A DNA stretch of 14,073 nt. Origin: Actinophytocola sp045807065 (GTDB taxonomy: Bacteria; Actinomycetota; Actinomycetes; Mycobacteriales; Pseudonocardiaceae). The stretch spans positions 1 through 14,073 of the forward strand of contig NZ_JBJMIE010000463.1 in the NCBI RefSeq assembly GCF_045807065.1, given 5' to 3'. Below the pieces are notes generated by a model, which worked only from the letters and a program-made list of their open reading frames with translations, did not search any database and had not been told where the DNA came from. The position numbers and the translations under genes were made by a program. Of this stretch, positions 1 through 6,850 are shown piece by piece; position 1 is the stretch's first letter; each line of letters begins with the position of its first letter.

Positions 1-155
1 AGCGGGTCACGCGGGAACACCGGCACGTCGGGGCCCGGCCTGACGCGGTCGACCCGCACCACCTCGGCGCCCAGGTCGGCGAGGACGGTGGCGGCGAACG
101 GCGCGGGCGCCAACCCGACCAGCTCGACGACCTTCAGCCCAGCGAGCGGTCCCAA
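1..155 (-). CDS. Family III CoA-transferase / alpha-methylacyl-CoA racemase, N-terminal part
   Basis: Only the first 51 codons are in the window. The peptide begins MGPLAGLKVVELVG and continues through ADLGAEVVRVDR, which is the classic N-terminus of the CaiB/BaiF (family III) fold: a first beta strand, then the CoA-binding Rossmann-like start. Mycobacterial alpha-methylacyl-CoA racemase begins almost identically. Known members either epimerise 2-methylacyl-CoA or transfer CoA between acids; this fragment cannot separate the two. The start is TTG at 155-153: an in-frame TGA lies just upstream at 161-159, and an AAGGAG ribosome site sits about 7 nt before it. The gene starts 13 nt after the acyl-CoA dehydrogenase stop codon on the same strand, so the two are almost certainly one operon. 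The racemase reading fits beta-oxidation of methyl-branched acyl chains. The C-terminal part, with the catalytic Asp, lies outside. Confidence 0.85.
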   Translation of the reverse strand, partial: MGPLAGLKVVELVGLAPAPFAATVLADLGAEVVRVDRVRPGPDVPVFPRDP

Positions 156-168
156 GGGTCACTCCTTA

Positions 169-1332
169 TTACAGTGTGCGGGAGATGATTTCCTTCATGA
201 TCTCGTTGGTGCCGCCGAAGATCCGCTGCACGCGCGCCGCGGTCCAGGCCCGGGCGATCGGGTACTCGTTCATGTAGCCGTAGCCGCCGAACAGCTGCAG
301 GCATTCGTCCGCGACCTTGGACAGCCGGTCCGTGGTCCACCACTTGACCATCGCCGCGCCGGCGACGTCCAGGTCGCCCTTCAGGTGCCGCTCGACGCAC
401 TGGTCGAGGAAGGCCTTGGCGACCGCGAGCTCGGTGACGCACTCGGCGAGCTTGAAGCGCGTGTTCTGGAACTTGAAGATCTCCCGGCCGAACGCCGTGC
501 GCTCCTTGGTGTACCGGATGGTCTGCTCGATCGCGACCTCCATGCCCGCGACCGCGGACACGGCGATGAGCAGGCGTTCCTGCGGCAGCTGCCGCATGAG
601 CTGGACGAACCCCTGCCCCTCGACGCCGCCGAGGAGGTTCTCGGCGGGCACCCGCACGTCGTCGAAGAACAGCTCGGACGTGTCCTGCCCGTGCATGCCG
701 ATCTTGTCCAGCACGCGGCCGCGCCGGAACCCCTCCGCCCCCTCGGTCTCCACCACGAGCAGGGACACGCCCTTCGCGGCCTCGCCCGGGTCGGTCTTGG
801 CCACGACGATGACCAGCTCGGCCTGGTGGCCGTTGGTGATGAACGTCTTCGCCCCGTTGAGCACGTAGTGGTCGCCCGCGTCGTCAGTACCGCGGATGGC
901 CTTCGTCTTCACGTTCTGCAGGTCCGAGCCGGTGCCGGGCTCGGTCATGGCGATCGCGCCGACCAGCTCGCCGGACGCGAGCCCGGGCAGCCACCTGCGC
1001 TTCTGCTCCTCGGTGCCGCAGCTGTTGAGGTAGTGCGCGACGATGCCCGAGTGCACGACGTGGCCCCACGCCTCGTCGCCGGCCCGCGCCTGCTCCTCCA
1101 GCAGGACCGCCTCGTGCGCGAACGTGCCGCCACCGCCGCCGTACTCCTCCGGGATGGACAGGCACAGCAGGCCGACCTGCCCCGCCTTGCGCCACAGCTC
1201 GCGGTCCACCTGCTTGGCCGCCGACCAGCGCTCGTAGTTCGGCGCCAGCTCCTTCTGGCAGAAGGAGTGCGCCAGCTCGCGGAAGGAGTCGAGATCCGCG
1301 TCGAGCCACGGAGAACGCTGGGTGAGCGGCAT
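169..1332 (-). CDS. Acyl-CoA dehydrogenase, long-chain (ACADL) type
   Basis: A 387-aa FAD-dependent acyl-CoA dehydrogenase, full length for the family, which introduces the alpha-beta double bond of an acyl-CoA and passes electrons to ETF. Visible signatures are AMTEPGTGSDLQ (residues 128-139, FAD/substrate loop), LNGAKTFITNG (158-168), KERTAFGR (276-283), QLFGGYGYMNEYP (346-358) and IFGGTNEIMKEI (371-382). The usual MCAD-type catalytic Glu of the YEGT motif is Gly here. Instead LPQERLL (249-255) carries Glu252 where mammalian LCAD and isovaleryl-CoA dehydrogenase place their base. The C-terminal third reads strikingly like mammalian ACADL, so a long or branched acyl substrate is inferred. 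The start ATG has a GGAG site 5 nt upstream. The gene leads an operon with the CoA-transferase/racemase and diverges from a TetR gene, the probable regulator. Two adjacent stops (TAA TAA) end it. Confidence 0.92.
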   Translation of the reverse strand: MPLTQRSPWLDADLDSFRELAHSFCQKELAPNYERWSAAKQVDRELWRKAGQVGLLCLSIPEEYGGGGGTFAHEAVLLEEQARAGDEAWGHVVHSGIVAHYLNSCGTEEQKRRWLPGLASGELVGAIAMTEPGTGSDLQNVKTKAIRGTDDAGDHYVLNGAKTFITNGHQAELVIVVAKTDPGEAAKGVSLLVVETEGAEGFRRGRVLDKIGMHGQDTSELFFDDVRVPAENLLGGVEGQGFVQLMRQLPQERLLIAVSAVAGMEVAIEQTIRYTKERTAFGREIFKFQNTRFKLAECVTELAVAKAFLDQCVERHLKGDLDVAGAAMVKWWTTDRLSKVADECLQLFGGYGYMNEYPIARAWTAARVQRIFGGTNEIMKEIISRTL

Positions 1333-1380
1333 GAGGACTCCAAAAACAATCCAGACGGCATGTAAAGTCTGACCCGAACG

Positions 1381-1400
1381 TACCTGCAGTCCTGCACGTA
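1381..1400. promoter_or_regulatory. Candidate TetR operator in the divergent promoter gap
   Basis: A 20-bp dyad with 9-nt arms TACCTGCAG and CTGCACGTA separated by 2 nt; 8 of 9 positions pair. It ends 5 nt before the TetR ATG and lies about 50 bp upstream of the acyl-CoA dehydrogenase start. Size, symmetry and position are those of autoregulatory TetR-family operators. That the adjacent regulator binds it is inference. Confidence 0.5.
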
Positions 1401-1405
1401 AGGCA

Positions 1406-2032
1406 ATGGAGGTCGGCTTGGCCAGCCCCACCGAGAGGAAGCACCGCACACAGGCCGAACGCAGCGAGCGCACCCGCGAGCTGCTGCTCGACGCCACGAT
1501 CGAGTGCCTGGTGGAGCTGGGGTACGCACGCACGACCGTGCAGGAGATCTGTCAGCGCGCCGGGCTGTCGCGGGGTGCGCAGCAGCACCACTTCACGACC
1601 AAGGCCGAGCTGATGACGAGCGCGCTCGAGCACCTGTTCAAGCGGCTGGCGGAGGAGATCCTGACGGCGACGGCCGAGCTGCCCGAGGGGCCGGAGCGGA
1701 TCGAGGCGGGCATCGACCTGCTGTGGCGGGCGTACTCGGGCACGCTGTCGACGGCGGCGGTCGAGCTGTGGGTCGCGGCCCGCACGGACCCCGAGCTGAG
1801 GCGGACGCTGCTGCCGGTCGACCGCGCGCTCGGGCACGCGACCCTGGAGTTCTACCGGTCGCTCATGGACACCGAGGTGGACGACGACCGGTTGAAGACG
1901 CTGGTGCTGCTGACCGTGAACCTGGTCCGCGGCCTGGCGCTGGACGCCATGATCGGCGGCGAGGAGCGGCGGCGGGCGGCACTGCTCGACGAGTGGAAGA
2001 CTCTGGTCGCTTCGCAGTTCGGTAGGCGGTGA
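1406..2032 (+). CDS. TetR/AcrR-family transcriptional repressor
   Basis: A 208-aa regulator. Residues 16-62 form the TetR HTH domain: helix 1 ERTRELLLDATIECLVELGY, then TTVQEICQRAGLSRGAQQHHF with the recognition helix, then TKAELM. The remaining ~145 residues are the helical ligand-binding and dimerisation part, which is too variable to name a ligand. Its position, divergent from the acyl-CoA dehydrogenase/racemase pair with a dyad between, suggests repression of that operon and of itself, relieved by an acyl-CoA or fatty acid. The start is ambiguous. ATG 1406 has only AAGG 2 nt before it, whereas in-frame TTG 1418 has GGAGG with 5-nt spacing and would give 204 aa; conserved sequence starts after both. 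The stop codon lies inside the left arm of the terminator hairpin. Confidence 0.9.
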   Translation: MEVGLASPTERKHRTQAERSERTRELLLDATIECLVELGYARTTVQEICQRAGLSRGAQQHHFTTKAELMTSALEHLFKRLAEEILTATAELPEGPERIEAGIDLLWRAYSGTLSTAAVELWVAARTDPELRRTLLPVDRALGHATLEFYRSLMDTEVDDDRLKTLVLLTVNLVRGLALDAMIGGEERRRAALLDEWKTLVASQFGRR

Positions 2033-2064
2033 GCGGCCCGGCCCTCGCTCGGGCCGCTCACCGC
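2026..2064 (+). terminator. Hairpin terminator of the TetR gene
   Basis: A perfect 15-bp GC-rich stem (2026-2040 with 2050-2064, core GGTGAGCGGCCCG) and a 9-nt loop. The left arm includes the TetR TGA stop. There is no U-tract, as is common for actinobacterial terminators. Confidence 0.7.
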
Positions 2065-2146
2065 GCTAACTAAGAAGAGGGCCGCATACGCCCAACGTGA
2101 CGTTTGCTGAAGCAACCATTTGACGCTCAGTTCCCGTGATGACACG

Positions 2147-2192
2147 AGAGGTGTCCGTTCGGGTGACCTCTGCGCACTGGCAAGATGCGCGT
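2147..2192 (+). promoter_or_regulatory. Putative leaderless promoter with overlapping dyad
   Basis: CAAGAT at 2181-2186 occupies exactly positions -12 to -7 relative to the GTG start at 2193, where a -10 box would sit for a leaderless transcript; no Shine-Dalgarno is visible. It matches the actinobacterial TANNNT pattern only at A2 and T6. An inverted repeat AGAGGT (2147-2152) / ACCTCT (2166-2171) with 13-nt spacer spans the expected -35 zone and could be an operator. All of this is inference from position. Confidence 0.3.
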
Positions 2193-3488
2193 GTGACTCA
2201 GCCCGCACCCAGCTACCAGCCCTATCGACCGCTGCCACCCCTAATGGGTGTCGCCGCCCCGCCGAAGCCGTCCCGCGGCGGTCTCACCAGCCTGATCGCC
2301 GGGACCCTCGCCCTGGTGACCGCCGGCCTCGCCATCGGCGGCTCGTTCGCCCCGATCACCACGTTCCACGACAGTTTCGCGGACGGCGACTTCTCGGGCA
2401 CCGAGGTGAACAGCGACCTCAGCTGGTGGGGCGTCAACGGTGTCGCCCGCGTCGCCCCGTTCGACGAGGGCGGCAAGCTGTTCGGGCTGTCACTCGTGCT
2501 GGTCGCGACGCTGCTGGTGCTGGGCGCGGCGTTCGCGTTCGTGGCATCCCGGACGAGGGCGCCCGGCCCGACGACCGGCGGGCGGTCGCTGATCACCGCC
2601 GGCGTGGGTGTGCTGGCGGGCGTGGTGGTGCTGCAGTCGCTGCTGGTGCTGGAGGAGGCGTCGGCGTACAACGACCGGGAGCTGGAGCCCGGTGAGTCAC
2701 TGCGGTTCACGCCGGGTCTGGGGTTGGTGCTCCCGCTGTGCGCGCTGGCGATCGGGGTGGTGGCGGTGGTGCTGGCGCACGTCGGTCAGCGGCCGCGGGA
2801 GTCGCGGCTGGAGCCGAGCACGCCGCGGATGGGCTTCCCGGCGCCGTACGGGTACCAGCAGGTGCCGGGCATGCCGATGACACCGGCCGCGCCGGGCGCT
2901 CCCGGCGCGACACCGGCGACCGGGGCGGCCGCGGCGGAGCGTCCGACGGATGTGGACCTGGGCGCGCAGTCCTCGGCGGACGAGTGGGCGGAGGCGGCGG
3001 ACGACTCGTCGGCGACGACGCAGAGGGTCAGCAACGCGACGGCCACTGGTTCGGACTCGGGGGTCGCTGGTTCGGACTCTGCGGTCGCTGGTTCGGACTC
3101 TGCGGTCGCTGGTTCGGACTCTGCGGTCGCTGCGGACGCGGCGGACGCGGCGGTGGCGGCGCCCCCGGACGCGCCGACGCCGGCCGTGCCGGCGGCACCG
3201 GCGTCGGCTTCCTCGCCGGAGGCCGCGCCCGCGAACGCATCCGAGCTGCCGGCGGCACCGGCGCCGGAGGCGGCACAGGCCGTTCCGACAACGGAACCCG
3301 CCACCGCGACAACCGAACCCGCCACAGCGGAGACCCCCGCCGACCCGACAGCGGAACCGGCCACCCAAGTGGACACCGCGCCGGAACCGGCGGCTTCCCC
3401 GGCCACGGGTGAGGATTCGGCCGAGAAGCCGGCGAAGCTCGCTGACCTCCCGGCCGCTCCCCCGCCGCCCGAGACCAAACAGGACTAA
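2193..3488 (+). CDS. Four-helix membrane protein with long Ala/Pro/Thr-rich tail (hypothetical)
   Basis: A 431-aa protein I cannot assign to a named family. After a short Pro/Tyr-rich N-terminus (residues 1-28) there are four hydrophobic segments near 31-55, 97-119, 133-154 and 175-197. The loop between the first two (56-95) contains SDLSWWGVNG. The segments are followed by a ~230-residue low-complexity tail, acidic around 255-275, with four GSDS(A/G)VA heptads at 286-313 and then PAPEAA/TEPAT-like repeats. If residues 1-30 are inside, the tail is cytoplasmic. GTG 2193 was chosen over ATG 2136 because hydrophobic and Pro-rich coding character starts here and a -10-like box is placed for a leaderless start. 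The gene stands alone between a terminator on each side. The tail suggests a flexible scaffold or wall-spanning role, but no function is visible. Confidence 0.75.
   Translation: MTQPAPSYQPYRPLPPLMGVAAPPKPSRGGLTSLIAGTLALVTAGLAIGGSFAPITTFHDSFADGDFSGTEVNSDLSWWGVNGVARVAPFDEGGKLFGLSLVLVATLLVLGAAFAFVASRTRAPGPTTGGRSLITAGVGVLAGVVVLQSLLVLEEASAYNDRELEPGESLRFTPGLGLVLPLCALAIGVVAVVLAHVGQRPRESRLEPSTPRMGFPAPYGYQQVPGMPMTPAAPGAPGATPATGAAAAERPTDVDLGAQSSADEWAEAADDSSATTQRVSNATATGSDSGVAGSDSAVAGSDSAVAGSDSAVAADAADAAVAAPPDAPTPAVPAAPASASSPEAAPANASELPAAPAPEAAQAVPTTEPATATTEPATAETPADPTAEPATQVDTAPEPAASPATGEDSAEKPAKLADLPAAPPPPETKQD
3048..3131 (+). repeat. In-frame 21-bp tandem repeat, 4 copies
   Basis: Four contiguous 21-bp units start at 3048, 3069, 3090 and 3111. 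Each begins GGTTCGGACTC and encodes GSDS(A/G)VA. Copies 2-4 are identical at the DNA level; copy 1 differs by GGGG in place of TGCG. The identity points to recent duplication and probable copy-number variation between strains. Confidence 0.92.
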
Positions 3489-3503
3489 GCCACCCGGCGC
3501 TTT

Positions 3504-3547
3504 CAGAGGGGCCCTTCGAGACGCTTGCCGTCACGAGGGCCCCTCTG
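3504..3547 (+). terminator. Hairpin terminator after the membrane protein gene
   Basis: A perfect 11-bp stem, CAGAGGGGCCC (3504-3514) with GGGCCCCTCTG (3537-3547). The 22-nt apical part contains a second small stem, GACG/CGTC (3520-3523 with 3529-3532). It begins 15 nt after the upstream stop codon and isolates that gene from the kinase gene. Confidence 0.7.
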
Positions 3548-3612
3548 TGGCGTTCGGGGCACTGACCAGCGATCGGACGGGAAGCACCATCGGGCACCGG
3601 TGCCGAAATACC

Positions 3613-3642
3613 CTGTCCCGCGCGGCGGGAGTGCGGGATGAT
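3613..3642 (+). promoter_or_regulatory. Putative leaderless promoter of the sensor kinase gene
   Basis: GATGAT at 3637-3642 lies at exactly -12 to -7 of the GTG at 3649. CTGTCC (3613-3618) lies 18 bp further upstream as a weak -35. No Shine-Dalgarno precedes the GTG. Weak matches; inferred from phasing. Confidence 0.3.
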
Positions 3643-3648
3643 CCAACC

Positions 3649-5919
3649 GTGTTCGGCCCGGCGGGCGTGCGGCGAGTACCCGCCTCGCTCCTACTGCTCA
3701 CCTTCGCTCTCTTCGGGGTCGCCGGCTGGTGCGTCTGGTCGAGGGTCGCCTCGCCCACGGACGGCGCCACGGTCAGTCCCGCGAACAGTGCTGTCTCCAT
3801 CGGGCACGTCATCGTCTCGGCGGTCGAGCCGGGCACCGCACTGCGGCTCGGTGACGAGGTGCTCGCCATCGAGGGGCAGGAGCTGGCCGAGCGGGTCGCG
3901 ACGCTGCCGGGCGGCCCACCGGTCTCCGCGGGCGAGACGCTCACGTACACGATCCTGCGGGACGGGGACCGGCGGGACGTGCGGGTCACCCTCCACCACT
4001 TCCCCCTGCTCGGGACCGTCGCCGACTGGTGGCCCATGCTGCTCGTCGGCGCGTTGCTCGTCACGACCAGCATCACCGTCTTCTGGGCGCGGCCGCGGGA
4101 CCCCTCCGCCCACGCCACCCTGCTGACCTCGGCCATCGGCGTCGTCACGATCGTCGGGGCCGGGTTCTTCCCGCTCACGGCCATCGATCTCGTGGCCGGC
4201 AACCAGTTCTGGCGCCACTACACCGGGCAGGTCGCGTTCGCGCTGCTGTGGGGCGCGGTCACGCACTTCGCGATCGCCTTCCCCGCCACCACGCTCACCC
4301 GCCGGCAGCGCTGGCAGATCATCGCGGGCTACCTGGGGCCGTTCGTCCTCTACGGGCTGCTCTGGCTCGTCACGTACCAGGTCCTCCCCACCCCGCTGGA
4401 GCGGCTCTTCGTCCTGATCGTGCCCGTCCTGCCGGCGTTGTTCGTCTACCCGCCGCTCATCGCCACCCTGCTGGTCCGCAAGTTCCTGCGCGAACGCGGC
4501 GAGCCCACCGCCCAGTCCATCCTGTGGCAGCTGGTGGCGGTGCTCGGCAGCACCGGCGCGTACTTCGTGATGTGGGTGGTGCCGGTGCTCACGACCGGCA
4601 AACCCCTTGTGCCGTACGAGATGCAGGCGCTGGGGTTCATGACCGTGCCGGTCGCGATGTCAGCGGCCGTGCTGCGGCACCGGGCGCTCAACATCGAGGT
4701 CGCGGTCAGTCGGACGGTCGTCTACGGGGCGCTCACGATCGGTGCGGTCGGCCTGTACGTCGCGGTGGTGAGCGCGTGGTCGGCGCTCTTCGGCCCGATC
4801 ACCAACGTGTGGCTGCAGGCGGTCATCGCCGCCGGCATCGCGGTGCTGTCGCAGCCGGTCCGCGCGCGGCTCCAGTCGCTGATCAACCGGCGGCTGTACG
4901 GCGACCGGGACGACCCGTACCGAGTCGTGTCCTCGCTCGCGTCCCGCCTGGAGGACACGCCGGCCGTGGCGTCGATGCTGTCCGAGATCGTCGAGACGGT
5001 CGCGGCCGCGCTTCGCCTGCCGCACATGGCGATCGAGATCCAGGCACGCGGGCGCAGCGAGACCGCGGCCAGCGTCGGCACGCCCACTGGCGAGCTGTAC
5101 CGGATGCCGCTGACCTACCACGGTGAGCGGGTCGGCAACCTGGTCGTCGGCCGGCGGTCCGCGCAGCGCGAGCTGACCAGACCGGACCGGATCGCGCTCG
5201 CCGAGGTCGCCAGGCACGCGGGTGCGGCCGTGTACACCGCGCGCCTGACCCGCGACCTGCGCCGCAGCCGCGACCGGCTCGTCCAGGCGCGGGAGATGGA
5301 GCGGCGGCGGATCCTGCACGAGCTGCACGACGGCGTGGGACCGACGCTGGCCGCGGTCGCGCTGGGCCTGGACGTCAGCCGCCGGACCGTCGGTGACACC
5401 ACGCCGACGGGTGAGCTGCTCGGCCGGTTGCGTGACGAGCTGCAGGCGGCGATCGTCGAGATCCGGCGGCTGGCGCACGGGCTCAGGCCACCGGTGCTCG
5501 ACAGGATCGGGCTCATCCCGGCGATCCGCGAGTACGCCGGTGCGCTCGCGAGCCGCACGGCCGGCGGCGACACGGCGGACGGCGGCGTCACGATCGTGCT
5601 GGAGGTGCCCTCCAGCATGCCGAAGCTGCCGGCGCCGGTGGACGTGGCCGCGTACCGGATCATCTGCGAGGCGCTCACCAACGTCACGCGGCACGCCGAG
5701 GCCAACTCCTGCGCGGTGCGGCTCTGGATCGACGACGACCTGCACATCGAGGTGGTGGACGACGGGATCGGGCTGCCGGCGGTGACCAACGGCGGCGTCG
5801 GGTTGTCGTCCATGCGCGAGCGCGCGACGGAACTGGGCGGCGAATGCCTGGTGGAAGCCGATCACGACGGCGGGACGCGGGTGTTCGCTACGCTTCCATT
5901 GCCTAAGGAGGGCGGCTGA
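3649..5919 (+). CDS. Membrane sensor histidine kinase, PDZ-like / multi-TM / GAF-like / HisKA_3
   Basis: A 756-aa NarX/DegS-class kinase. The domain order is: one TM helix (13-30); a PDZ-like extracytoplasmic domain (~48-118, with VEPGTALRLGDEVLAIEG); a membrane block of about eight helices (~128-402); a linker with NRRLYGDRDDPY; a GAF-like region (~428-530); a dimerisation helix with phospho-acceptor His560 in HELHDGVG; and a HATPase_c domain with N678 in EALTNVTRHAEA, G1 box DDGIG (704-708) and G2-like GGVGLSSMRER. All catalytic residues look intact. The TM plus PDZ-like sensor resembles the ComP layout, suggesting a peptide or envelope ligand; that is inference. The start is the GTG with a -10-like box at leaderless spacing; an alternative GTG lies at 3631. 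The TGA overlaps the ATG of the response regulator, so the pair is translationally coupled. Confidence 0.92.
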   Translation: MFGPAGVRRVPASLLLLTFALFGVAGWCVWSRVASPTDGATVSPANSAVSIGHVIVSAVEPGTALRLGDEVLAIEGQELAERVATLPGGPPVSAGETLTYTILRDGDRRDVRVTLHHFPLLGTVADWWPMLLVGALLVTTSITVFWARPRDPSAHATLLTSAIGVVTIVGAGFFPLTAIDLVAGNQFWRHYTGQVAFALLWGAVTHFAIAFPATTLTRRQRWQIIAGYLGPFVLYGLLWLVTYQVLPTPLERLFVLIVPVLPALFVYPPLIATLLVRKFLRERGEPTAQSILWQLVAVLGSTGAYFVMWVVPVLTTGKPLVPYEMQALGFMTVPVAMSAAVLRHRALNIEVAVSRTVVYGALTIGAVGLYVAVVSAWSALFGPITNVWLQAVIAAGIAVLSQPVRARLQSLINRRLYGDRDDPYRVVSSLASRLEDTPAVASMLSEIVETVAAALRLPHMAIEIQARGRSETAASVGTPTGELYRMPLTYHGERVGNLVVGRRSAQRELTRPDRIALAEVARHAGAAVYTARLTRDLRRSRDRLVQAREMERRRILHELHDGVGPTLAAVALGLDVSRRTVGDTTPTGELLGRLRDELQAAIVEIRRLAHGLRPPVLDRIGLIPAIREYAGALASRTAGGDTADGGVTIVLEVPSSMPKLPAPVDVAAYRIICEALTNVTRHAEANSCAVRLWIDDDLHIEVVDDGIGLPAVTNGGVGLSSMRERATELGGECLVEADHDGGTRVFATLPLPKEGG

Positions 5920-6575
5920 TGGAGCCTCGGCTGCGTGTCCTCGTGGTGGACGACCATCCACTGTTCCGGTTCGGGCTGTCCACCGTGCTGGCCAACGAGC
6001 CATCGCTGGACGTCGTGGGCGAGGCGGCGAACGGCCAGGGCGCGGTGTCGGCCGCCCGGACGTTCGAGCCGGACGTCGTCGTGATGGACCTGCACCTGCC
6101 GGACATCGACGGCATCGAGGCGACGCGCCAGATCGTGAGCGAGCGGCCGGGTGTCGGGATCATGGTGCTGACGATGTTCAACGACACGGAGTCGGTGTTC
6201 GCGGCCATGCGGGCCGGCGCGCGCGGGTACCTGCTGAAGGGCGCCGGGCAGGAGGAGATCGTCCGCGCGGTGCACGCGGTGGGCCGCGGTGAGGCGATCT
6301 TCGGACCGGACATCGCGACGCGGGTCCTGGGTTTCTTCAACGCCGGCCCGGTGGCGACGGACCCGATCTTCCCGGAGCTGACGTCCCGGGAGCGGGAGGT
6401 CCTCGCGCTGATCGCGGACGGCGAGAGCAACCCGACCATCGCCCGCAAGCTGTCCCTGTCCCCCAAGACGGTCCGCAACCACGTGTCGAGCATCTTCACC
6501 AAGCTCCACGTCGCCGACCGCGCCCAGGCGATAGTCCGCGCCCGCAAAGCCGGTCTGGGCGAAGGCCCCCAGTAA
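5919..6575 (+). CDS. NarL/FixJ-family response regulator
   Basis: A 218-aa regulator with an intact receiver: acidic pocket D11-D12, phospho-acceptor D57 in VVVMDLHLPDIDG, T85 and K107 in GYLLKGA. A LuxR-type HTH covers ~149-213 (LTSREREVLALIADG, then IARKLSLSPKTVRNHVSSIF). It is the cognate partner of the kinase just upstream: the start overlaps the kinase stop by one base, with a strong AAGGAGG site 7 nt before the ATG. Known members dimerise on phosphorylation and bind inverted heptamer sites. Its targets cannot be read from this window; the adjacent membrane protein gene and the pair itself are the nearest candidates. The repeat array begins at the base after its TAA. Confidence 0.95.
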   Translation: MEPRLRVLVVDDHPLFRFGLSTVLANEPSLDVVGEAANGQGAVSAARTFEPDVVVMDLHLPDIDGIEATRQIVSERPGVGIMVLTMFNDTESVFAAMRAGARGYLLKGAGQEEIVRAVHAVGRGEAIFGPDIATRVLGFFNAGPVATDPIFPELTSREREVLALIADGESNPTIARKLSLSPKTVRNHVSSIFTKLHVADRAQAIVRARKAGLGEGPQ

Positions 6576-6850
6576 CGCGAGTCCAACACCCCGAACCCGC
6601 GAGTCCAACGCAGCGGACCCGCGAGTCCAACGCAGCGGACCCCCGTGTCCAACGCACCAGACCCGCGAGTCCCACACACCAGACCCGCGTGTCCAACGCA
6701 CCAGACCCGCGAGTCCAACGCTACGGACCCGCGAGTTCAACGAAGCCGCCGACCGGGCGGTCGGCGGCTTCGTTGGACTCAGGGGTCGGTTCGGTTGAAC
6801 TCAGGGGTCAGTTCGGTTGGACTCGCGGGTCCGTGGCGTTGGACACGCGG
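6576..6850. repeat. Mirrored 22-bp-periodic repeat array filling a convergent gap
   Basis: Twelve copies of a 12-nt core, consensus CGCG(A/T)GTCCAAC, occur at exact 22-bp spacing. Eight are on the plus strand (starts 6576, 6598, 6620, 6642, 6664, 6686, 6708, 6730). Four are on the minus strand (forward coordinates 6772-6783, 6794-6805, 6816-6827, 6838-6849). The 10-nt interval after each core varies but nearly always ends GACC or AACC. The two arms are mirror-symmetric about 6756/6757, where a perfect hairpin sits. The array starts directly after the response regulator stop and ends one base before the stop of the convergent LuxR gene, so both transcripts enter the repeats in the same relative orientation. 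I do not recognise a named family. Confidence 0.95.
6733..6780. terminator. Central bidirectional hairpin of the repeat array
   Basis: A perfect 16-bp stem, AACGAAGCCGCCGACC (6739-6754) with 6759-6774, around a GGGC loop. It extends to 22 bp (6733-6754 with 6759-6780) through the innermost repeat core of each arm with a single G-T wobble. It lies between convergent genes, so it can serve as a terminator for both. Confidence 0.8.

Noticed and set aside
88..1365. Long plus-strand open frame opposite the acyl-CoA dehydrogenase
   Set aside because: It is the antisense shadow of a clearly recognisable gene; its translation is Arg/Leu/Gly-rich with no motif.
1333..1533. N-terminal extension of the acyl-CoA dehydrogenase
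   Set aside because: It would cover the divergent promoter and the TetR HTH coding region. ATG 1332 has a GGAG site at 5 nt and gives normal family length.
2103..2116. Small palindrome TTGCT-GA-AGCAA upstream of the membrane protein gene
   Set aside because: Arms of only 5 bp, no second copy nearby and too far from the start to be convincing as an operator.
2950..3648. N-terminal extension of the sensor kinase
   Set aside because: It overlaps the tail of the membrane protein gene in another frame, crosses its terminator hairpin and is Arg-rich shadow sequence.
6576..6850. CRISPR array
   Set aside because: The unit is 22 bp with a 12-nt core and only 10-nt semi-conserved intervals, it inverts around a central hairpin, and no cas gene is near.
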